DNA of 10,387 nt from Burkholderiaceae bacterium (GTDB lineage: Bacteria; Pseudomonadota; Gammaproteobacteria; Burkholderiales; Burkholderiaceae). Below are positions 5,850 through 10,387 of this stretch, one piece after another. Every line of letters starts with the position of its first letter. The stretch's first letter is position 1. The notes under the pieces are model-generated. The model saw only the letters and a list, made by a program, of their open reading frames with translations, did no database searches and had not been told where the DNA came from. Made by a program: the position numbers and the translations under genes. The stretch covers positions 1 through 10,387 of the forward strand of contig JASLEM010000419.1 of the NCBI GenBank assembly GCA_030151165.1, given 5' to 3'.

Positions 5850-5878
5850 ATTATCACATGGCGAGGCGTGGGTTTGAA
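5850..5878 (-). promoter_or_regulatory. Sigma-70 promoter of tRNA-Leu
   Basis: On the minus strand, TTCAAA (5878-5873) is followed after exactly 17 bases by GATAAT (5855-5850), preceded by an extended -10 TG. The GATAAT ends 29 bases before the tRNA, giving a short leader. The bases after the -10 are very GC-rich (CCGCCCCC), as in promoters under stringent, ppGpp-dependent control; that regulation is inferred. Confidence 0.7.
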
Positions 5879-5887
5879 GGCGGCTGC

Positions 5888-5893
5888 GACAAT
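5888..5893 (+). promoter_or_regulatory. Possible -10 element of cysM
   Basis: GACAAT lies 35 bases before the cysM ATG, in a suitable place for a -10 box. There is no recognisable -35 hexamer 16-18 bases upstream, so support is weak. Confidence 0.25.
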
Positions 5894-5928
5894 GGAGGCA
5901 CTGCCCAGCATCCTCGACCCGGAAATCC

Positions 5929-6834
5929 ATGCCGAAGTACCTGACCCTCGAAGACGCCATCGGCCGCACGCCGCTGGTGCGGCTGCAGCGCGTGATCGGC
6001 GCGGAGATCGCGGCGCACGGCAACGTCATCCTGGGCAAGCTCGAGGGCAACAACCCGGCCGGGTCGGTGAAGGATCGGCCGGCGATCTCGATGATCCGCG
6101 GCGCCGAGGAGCGCGGCCAGATCAGGCCGGGCGACACGCTGATCGAGGCGACGTCCGGCAACACGGGCATCGCGCTCGCGATGGCGGCGGCAATCAAGGG
6201 CTACCGCATGGTGCTGATCATGCCGGAGGACCTGTCGGTCGAGCGCGTGCAGACGATGAAGGCGTACGGCGCCGAGCTGATCCTCACGCCGAAGTCGGGC
6301 GGCATGGAATACGCGCGCGACCTCGCGCTGCAGATGCAGGCCGACGCCAAGGGCCTGGTGCTCGACCAGTTCGCGAACCCCGACAACCCGCGCATCCACT
6401 ACGAGACGACGGGCCCGGAGATCTGGGCCGACACCGACGGCCAGGTCACGCACTTCGTGAGCGCGATGGGCACGACGGGCACGATCACGGGTGTGTCGCG
6501 CTTCCTGAAGGAGAAGAACCCGGCGGTGCGCATCCTCGGCGCGCAGCCGGCGGAAGGCTCGCGCATCCCGGGCATCCGCAAGTGGCCGCCGGCCTACCAG
6601 CCGAAGATCTACGACGCGTCGCATGTCGACGAGACGGTGCAGGTCACGCAGGACGATGCCGAGGACATGGCGCGCCGGCTGGCGCGCGAGGAAGGCCTGT
6701 TCGCGGGCATCTCGGCGGCCGGCGCGTGCTGGGTCGCGCTGCAGGTCGCGCAGCGGCTGGAGAACGCGACAATCGTGTTCGTGGTCTGCGACCGCGGCGA
6801 CCGCTACCTGTCGACCGGAGTGTTCCCCGCATGA
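5929..6834 (+). CDS. cysM: Cysteine synthase B (O-acetylserine sulfhydrylase B)
   Basis: This 301-residue fold-type II PLP enzyme makes cysteine from O-acetylserine and sulfide or thiosulfate in the cytoplasm. The PLP lysine is Lys48 in NNPAGSVKDRPA (41-52), the substrate loop is TSGNTG (75-80), and the phosphate-binding loop is GTTGT (181-185). The late loop is GISAAGA (260-266) in place of the GVSSGG of the E. coli enzyme; that form is, as far as I recall, normal in betaproteobacterial CysM. The C-terminus VVCDRGDRYLSTGVFPA also fits CysM rather than CysK. The ATG at 5929 is preceded by GGAAA at 5921. The stop overlaps an ATG as ATGA and a Nudix gene follows after 55 bases, suggesting cotranscription. 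Use of thiosulfate rather than sulfide is inferred from the family. Confidence 0.95.
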   Translation: MPKYLTLEDAIGRTPLVRLQRVIGAEIAAHGNVILGKLEGNNPAGSVKDRPAISMIRGAEERGQIRPGDTLIEATSGNTGIALAMAAAIKGYRMVLIMPEDLSVERVQTMKAYGAELILTPKSGGMEYARDLALQMQADAKGLVLDQFANPDNPRIHYETTGPEIWADTDGQVTHFVSAMGTTGTITGVSRFLKEKNPAVRILGAQPAEGSRIPGIRKWPPAYQPKIYDASHVDETVQVTQDDAEDMARRLAREEGLFAGISAAGACWVALQVAQRLENATIVFVVCDRGDRYLSTGVFPA

Positions 6835-6893
6835 GCCGCCGGGCCGTTCCCGAGGCGAATATCGCAGCGCGTCGCGCGGAGGCATCCCGATGA
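6831..6893 (+). CDS. Possible 20-residue coupling peptide between cysM and the Nudix gene
   Basis: An ATG at 6831 overlaps the cysM stop as ATGA, and this 20-codon frame (MSRRAVPEANIAARRAEASR) ends with a TGA that overlaps the Nudix ATG, again as ATGA. Ribosomes could thus pass from cysM to the Nudix gene by reinitiation. The Nudix gene also has its own strong GGAGG site inside this frame, so the short frame may be a chance arrangement. No known family is recognised. Confidence 0.3.
   Translation: MSRRAVPEANIAARRAEASR
6878..6882 (+). promoter_or_regulatory. Strong ribosome binding site of the Nudix gene
   Basis: GGAGG lies seven bases before the ATG at 6890. It fixes that start over longer in-frame extensions reaching back into cysM. 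Confidence 0.75.
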
Positions 6894-7468
6894 CCGGCAC
6901 GAACTGGCGTTACTGCCCGCAGTGCGCGAACGTCCTCGCGTTCATCACGAAGGACGAGGACGGCGGCCCGAAGGAGCGCCTGCGCTGCGCGAACTGCGGC
7001 TTCGTGCACTGGAACAACCCGACGCCGGTGCTCGCCGCGATCGTCGAGTGCGCCGACCGCGACGGCCAGGTGCTGCTGGCGCGCAACGCCGCGTGGACGG
7101 GCCGCATGTTCGCGTTGATCACGGGCTTCATGGAGGCCGGCGAGACGCCCGAGGGCGGCATCGCACGCGAGGTCAAGGAAGAGACAAACCTCGACGTCGA
7201 GGCGACGACGCTGGTCGGCGTGTACGACTTCCAGCGCATGAACCAGATCATCATCGCGTACCACGTGGTGGCGCGCGGCGAGATCGCGTTGTCGCCCGAA
7301 CTCGCCGAGTACAAGCTGTTCAAGCCGGAGGACATCGTCTGCTGGCCCGCGGGCACCGGCTACGCGGTGGCCGACTGGCTGCGCTCGCGCGGCATCGAGC
7401 CGACGTTCATGGACATGGCCACCCGCGCGGCCCAGGCCGCGGACGCGCCGCCGCCGCCCGCACACTAG
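6890..7468 (+). CDS. Zinc-ribbon Nudix hydrolase
   Basis: The 192-residue product begins with a four-cysteine zinc ribbon (Cys9, Cys12, Cys33, Cys36: YCPQC and RCANC). A Nudix domain follows, whose box runs from Gly79 to Leu101 with GFMEAGE and REVKEETNL; the metal-binding REVKEE glutamates are intact. Nudix enzymes cleave nucleoside diphosphates linked to another group, such as NADH, ADP-ribose or CoA derivatives. The zinc ribbon recalls NudC (NADH pyrophosphatase and RNA decapping), but the protein is shorter and I do not see the SQPWPFP signature of NudC, so the substrate is open. The C-terminal tail after about residue 170 is Ala/Pro-rich and probably disordered. It is coupled to cysM upstream, and tusA begins 28 bases after its stop. 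Confidence 0.9.
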   Translation: MTGTNWRYCPQCANVLAFITKDEDGGPKERLRCANCGFVHWNNPTPVLAAIVECADRDGQVLLARNAAWTGRMFALITGFMEAGETPEGGIAREVKEETNLDVEATTLVGVYDFQRMNQIIIAYHVVARGEIALSPELAEYKLFKPEDIVCWPAGTGYAVADWLRSRGIEPTFMDMATRAAQAADAPPPPAH

Positions 7469-7496
7469 AATGGCCCACTCCCACAAGGTCTAGCCC

Positions 7497-7724
7497 ATGG
7501 ATGCGAACAAGGAAATCGACACCCGCGGTCTGAATTGCCCGCTGCCCATCCTGAAGGCGAAGAAGGCGCTGTCCGAGATGCAGACGGGCGAGATCCTCAA
7601 GGTCGTCGCGACCGACCCGAGCTCGACGCGCGACTTCCAGGCGTTCGCGCGGCAGACGGGCAACGAGTTGCTCGAGCAGTCGCAGGATGGGGCGGAGTAC
7701 ATCCACTTCCTGCGGCGGCGCTGA
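7497..7724 (+). CDS. TusA-family sulfur carrier protein
   Basis: This 75-residue protein is the normal size for the TusA/SirA/YedF family. The hallmark CPLPILKAKKAL is at residues 14-25; Cys14 would carry a persulfide and hand sulfur on for tRNA thiolation, molybdenum cofactor synthesis or other uses. The N-terminal DTRGLNCPLP and the later VVATDPSSTRDF stretch match the fold well. The ATG at 7497 has AAGG at 7485-7488. A TAGAAT that could be a -10 box overlaps the Nudix stop at 7466-7471, but no -35 is visible, so transcription from the cysM operon is also possible. Whether it is TusA itself or a paralogue cannot be said from sequence alone. It converges on the exported-protein gene with a gap of only 16 bases. 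Confidence 0.9.
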   Translation: MDANKEIDTRGLNCPLPILKAKKALSEMQTGEILKVVATDPSSTRDFQAFARQTGNELLEQSQDGAEYIHFLRRR

Positions 7725-7740
7725 AGCGCGTGCCGGGCGC

Positions 7741-9021
7741 TTATTCGAGCGTGACCGGCAACGTCTTGTTGCCGCCGTGCCAGGTGCCGGTGAGTCGGCG
7801 GCCGTCGACGTGCAACGCGAAACCCTTGTCTTTGTCTTCGTCGAGAACGAGGTCCTTCGATTGCAGCTGGCCGTCGATGAGGATCGGCAGGCGATATCGG
7901 TCGTAGTAGTACAGGCCGCGGACTTCGGCGCCGGAGCCGGAAGTGCGGACGTCATCGAGATACAGCGTGATCGCGGCCGTGCCGACATGGCCGTGCAGGA
8001 CCTGGCCGATGGGCGACTCGGGTGGCGGCGCGGTGCCGTGGCCGAGCACGATCGCGCGGCCGTAGTCGGTGAGCAGCGGCTCGAGCTCGGCCACCGGCAT
8101 CTCCACCGGGGGCGGCGCGAAAACCAATGTGCGCTCGACCAGTCTCTGCGCCGGACACACGGGCATGTCGAGAATCAGCGTCCCTCGCGACAGTTCGATA
8201 TCCAGCCATCGGTCGGACGACACGTCGTGCCCTTCCCACTGCGCATGGCACTCGCTGTAGAAGGTGCGTTGATCGTCGATGGTCGGCGCGAAGGGGTCGC
8301 CTACCGGCGGCGGCGGCGACGGCGCGACGACGGGAGGCGGGGCGTCGTCGTCGTCGTCCTCGGTGGCTTCGGGCTGTGGTGGCAACGCGTCGAGTTCGCG
8401 TGCGAACGCTGCCATGCCTGCCGCGGCGCGTCGTTTCGCGACGGCGGCCAGGCCCTGCGGCGTCAGCAGGGCCTCCAGCCGGAGTGGTCGCCCGGTTGTC
8501 GCGTCGAAATGGTCGTTCTGGGTGAACGTCGAGCAGTGCATGCCGCATTGCTCGAACTCGAATTGAATGGACAACACCCGCGCGTCGCCGCGCAGGACGC
8601 TGAAGTTGACGCCGTCGTACGCCACCCCGTCCTCTGCCGCTTCATGCGGCGGTGTGAAGGTGGGACCTGGCTCGGTGGGCGCAGGGTTGCGGAGCGTGTG
8701 CAGGTACAGCGCCTCGTTCACGCGCGCGGCGGCACCCGGTGGTCCGCCGACCACGAACGGCATCACGATCAAGCCCCGGGCCCAGGCTTGCGCCAATTGT
8801 TCGGTCGGATCGTCGGTGGACGACGGCACGTAGCGCATCGTGCGCGTCTCGACGACGAACGGTCCGGCCGTGACCGGACTCCCCGGCGCGGCATGCTTAT
8901 CCTTGTGATGCACGACGGGCGCCGACGCCGCTGGTGCCGCGTTCGCGGTGGCTTCACCGCGGGCGAGGCTGCACGCGGCCATGGCGGCGGCAAGCAGGCT
9001 TGCGTGCAGTCGGTATCGCAT
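7741..9021 (-). CDS. Exported DUF3298-like protein of unknown function
   Basis: The 426-residue product starts with a signal peptide (about 1-28). Cys17 in AMAAC resembles, but does not exactly fit, a lipobox, so it may be a lipoprotein or be cleaved after ANA. Residues about 137-195 (FSVLRGDARVLSIQFEFE, a Cys158/Cys163 pair, then FDATTGRPLRLEALLTPQGL) resemble the DUF3298/RsiV-type fold. An Asp-run and Pro-rich linker (about 217-245) is followed by more of that fold (FYSECHAQW; MPVAELEPLL at 308-317). The last 90 residues (PIGQVLHGHVGTAAITLYL, then GLYYYD and LTGTWHGG) form a beta-rich module seen in many secreted proteins. It begins 16 bases after the valS stop and is probably cotranscribed with it. 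Function unknown; it likely acts in the periplasm or on the outer membrane. Family assignment is by eye. Confidence 0.8.
   Translation of the reverse strand: MRYRLHASLLAAAMAACSLARGEATANAAPAASAPVVHHKDKHAAPGSPVTAGPFVVETRTMRYVPSSTDDPTEQLAQAWARGLIVMPFVVGGPPGAAARVNEALYLHTLRNPAPTEPGPTFTPPHEAAEDGVAYDGVNFSVLRGDARVLSIQFEFEQCGMHCSTFTQNDHFDATTGRPLRLEALLTPQGLAAVAKRRAAAGMAAFARELDALPPQPEATEDDDDDAPPPVVAPSPPPPVGDPFAPTIDDQRTFYSECHAQWEGHDVSSDRWLDIELSRGTLILDMPVCPAQRLVERTLVFAPPPVEMPVAELEPLLTDYGRAIVLGHGTAPPPESPIGQVLHGHVGTAAITLYLDDVRTSGSGAEVRGLYYYDRYRLPILIDGQLQSKDLVLDEDKDKGFALHVDGRRLTGTWHGGNKTLPVTLE
8344..8358. repeat. Short (GTC)5 trinucleotide run
   Basis: Five tandem GTC triplets on the plus strand encode the Asp run of the exported protein on the minus strand. 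Such a run could vary in copy number, which would change the linker length without shifting the frame. Confidence 0.7.
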
Positions 9022-9037
9022 GGGCTCGCTCGACCGC

Positions 9038-10387
9038 TCAGTTCCCGAGCTGCTCCCGCTGCGCCTTCATCCTCGCCACGCTCTCGCCGAAGCTCGCCAG
9101 GCGCCCGCGCATCTGTTCGACGACTTCCGGCTTCGCGCGCGCGACGAAGTTCGCGTTGCCCAGCTGGTTGTTGGCCTTGACGATCTCGCCTTCGAGGCGC
9201 GTGATTTCCTTGGTCAGGCGCTCGCGTTCGGCGTCGACGTCGATCTCGACGTGCAGCGCGAGGCGGATGTCGCCCTGCACCGCGACCGGCGCCATCTTGG
9301 TCGCCTCGGTGAACGCGGCCTCGTCGGCGATGACCTGGACCTCGCTCACCTTGGCGAGCGCCTTCAGCAGCGGTGCGGCGGCCGCGACGAAGGGGGCGTC
9401 GCCGTGGGTCAGCAGCGGCATGCGTTCGCCGTCCGACAGGTTCATCTGCTTGCGCACGCTGCGGGTCGCGCTCACGACCTGCTTCAGCTGCGCGACCCAC
9501 GCGCACGCGGCGTCGTCGACCTTCTCGAGCTGCGCTACGGGAAAGGGCGCGGTGGCGATCGTGCCGCCGGCGGCGGGCGCGCGGCCGGCGATCGGGGCGA
9601 CGGTGTCCCACAGTTCGGCGGTGACGAACGGCGTGATCGGGTGCATCAGGCGCAGCAGCGTCTCGAGCGTGCGGATCAGCGTGCGGCGTGTGCCGCGCGC
9701 GGCCGGGACGTCGCCCGCGGCCTTCGCTTCGGCGAGCTGCGCCTTCGCGATCTCGATATACCAGTCGCAGTATTCGAAGACGAACTGGTAGATCGTGTTG
9801 GCGACGTTGTCGAGCCGGTATTCGGCGAAGCCCGTGGCGACGGCCGCTTCGGCGCGCTGCAGCTCGCTGGTGATCCAGCGGTCGGCCTGGCTGAAGCTGT
9901 TGTACCCCGGGGGGCATGCGGTCTTGTCGCCTTCGAGCAGGCCGCAGTCCTCGCCCTCGCAGTTCATCAGCACGAACTTGGTCGCGTTCCACACCTTCGT
10001 GCAGAAATTGCGATAGCCCTCGCAGCGCTTCGAGTCGAACGCGATGCTGCGGCCCAGGCTCGCGAGCGCGGCGAAGGTGAAGCGCAGCGCGTCGGCGCCA
10101 TAGCCGGGGATGCCCTCGGGGAATTCCTTCTTGGTCGCCTCGCGCACCTTCGGCGCGGTCTCGGGGCGGCGCAGGCCGACGACGCGCTTGTCCAGCAGCG
10201 GCTCCAGCGCGATGCCGTCGATCAGGTCGACCGGGTCGAGCACGTTGCCTTCGGACTTCGACATCTTCTGGCCCTGCGCGTCGCGCACGAGGCCGTGGAT
10301 GTAGACGTCCCTGAACGGCACCTTGCCGGTGAAGTGCGTGGTCATCATGATCATCCGGGCGACCCAGAAGAAGATGATGTCGTAGCC
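9038..10387 (-). CDS. valS: Valyl-tRNA synthetase, C-terminal part
   Basis: The 449 residues present are the C-terminal half of a class I aminoacyl-tRNA synthetase; the N-terminus, with the HIGH motif and most of the editing domain, lies right of the window. The fragment opens with GYDIIFFWVARM, then has KMSKSEGNVLDP (fragment residues 41-52), the ATP-binding signature loop. The anticodon-binding helical domain follows (ADRWITSELQRAEA, FEYCDWYIEIAK, LMHPITPFVTAELWD). The end (from about LHVEIDVDAERERL) is the coiled-coil arm typical of ValRS, with VDAERERLTKEI and NANFVARAKPEVVE. It charges tRNA-Val with valine. The exported-protein gene follows 16 bases after the stop. There is no sign of disruption. 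Confidence 0.97.
   Translation of the reverse strand, partial: GYDIIFFWVARMIMMTTHFTGKVPFRDVYIHGLVRDAQGQKMSKSEGNVLDPVDLIDGIALEPLLDKRVVGLRRPETAPKVREATKKEFPEGIPGYGADALRFTFAALASLGRSIAFDSKRCEGYRNFCTKVWNATKFVLMNCEGEDCGLLEGDKTACPPGYNSFSQADRWITSELQRAEAAVATGFAEYRLDNVANTIYQFVFEYCDWYIEIAKAQLAEAKAAGDVPAARGTRRTLIRTLETLLRLMHPITPFVTAELWDTVAPIAGRAPAAGGTIATAPFPVAQLEKVDDAACAWVAQLKQVVSATRSVRKQMNLSDGERMPLLTHGDAPFVAAAAPLLKALAKVSEVQVIADEAAFTEATKMAPVAVQGDIRLALHVEIDVDAERERLTKEITRLEGEIVKANNQLGNANFVARAKPEVVEQMRGRLASFGESVARMKAQREQLGN

Noticed and set aside
7687..9180. A 497-residue plus-strand frame opposite the exported-protein gene
   Set aside because: It has no recognisable domain, while the minus frame has a signal peptide, domain-like segments and good spacing to valS.
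8769..9992. A 407-residue minus frame overlapping valS and the exported protein
   Set aside because: It is Arg-rich shadow sequence in another frame of valS.

Overview
The window is strongly GC-rich, with G or C at most third codon positions. Its genes read like chromosomal housekeeping genes of a betaproteobacterium, most likely of the order Burkholderiales. Supporting this are the style of CysM, the ValS fragment, the AscD-like ferredoxin reductase beside an SDR epimerase, and the branched-chain amino acid ABC cassette. This placement comes from remembered family resemblance, not from a search. There is no phage, transposase, CRISPR array or plasmid gene.

Layout. At the left edge is the end of livG followed by livF (+), the two ATPases of a branched-chain amino acid importer. 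Next is a stand-alone slipin (SPFH) gene (+), which converges on a small multi-pass membrane protein of unknown function (-). A 2Fe-2S/FAD/NAD reductase (-) is followed by a divergent SDR/epimerase-like gene (+); the gap between them holds a perfect 6+6 bp inverted repeat. About 360 bases then carry no convincing gene. They hold an 18-bp perfect inverted repeat, a degenerate 21-bp tandem repeat of about 13 units, and a clear intrinsic terminator for the rhomboid-like gene (-). A tRNA-Leu(CAA) gene (-) with a good sigma-70 promoter lies upstream of the rhomboid-like gene. On the plus strand come cysM, a zinc-ribbon Nudix hydrolase and a TusA-family gene. Finally, reading leftward from the right edge, valS (3' part only) is followed after 16 bases by a secreted DUF3298-like protein.

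How the genes relate. livG and livF are one operon. cysM and the Nudix gene are probably cotranscribed: they are joined by a 20-codon reading frame with an ATGA overlap at each end. tusA follows closely, so two of these three genes concern sulfur. valS and the exported protein probably form a second operon. Most of the window is ordinary.

The two items that stand out are the rhomboid-family protein, in which both catalytic-dyad residues (Ser to Asn, His to Gln) and an oxyanion-region His (to Gln) are replaced, suggesting a bacterial pseudoprotease, and the 21-bp repeat array with its flanking long hairpin. I found no complete new defence or mobile system.
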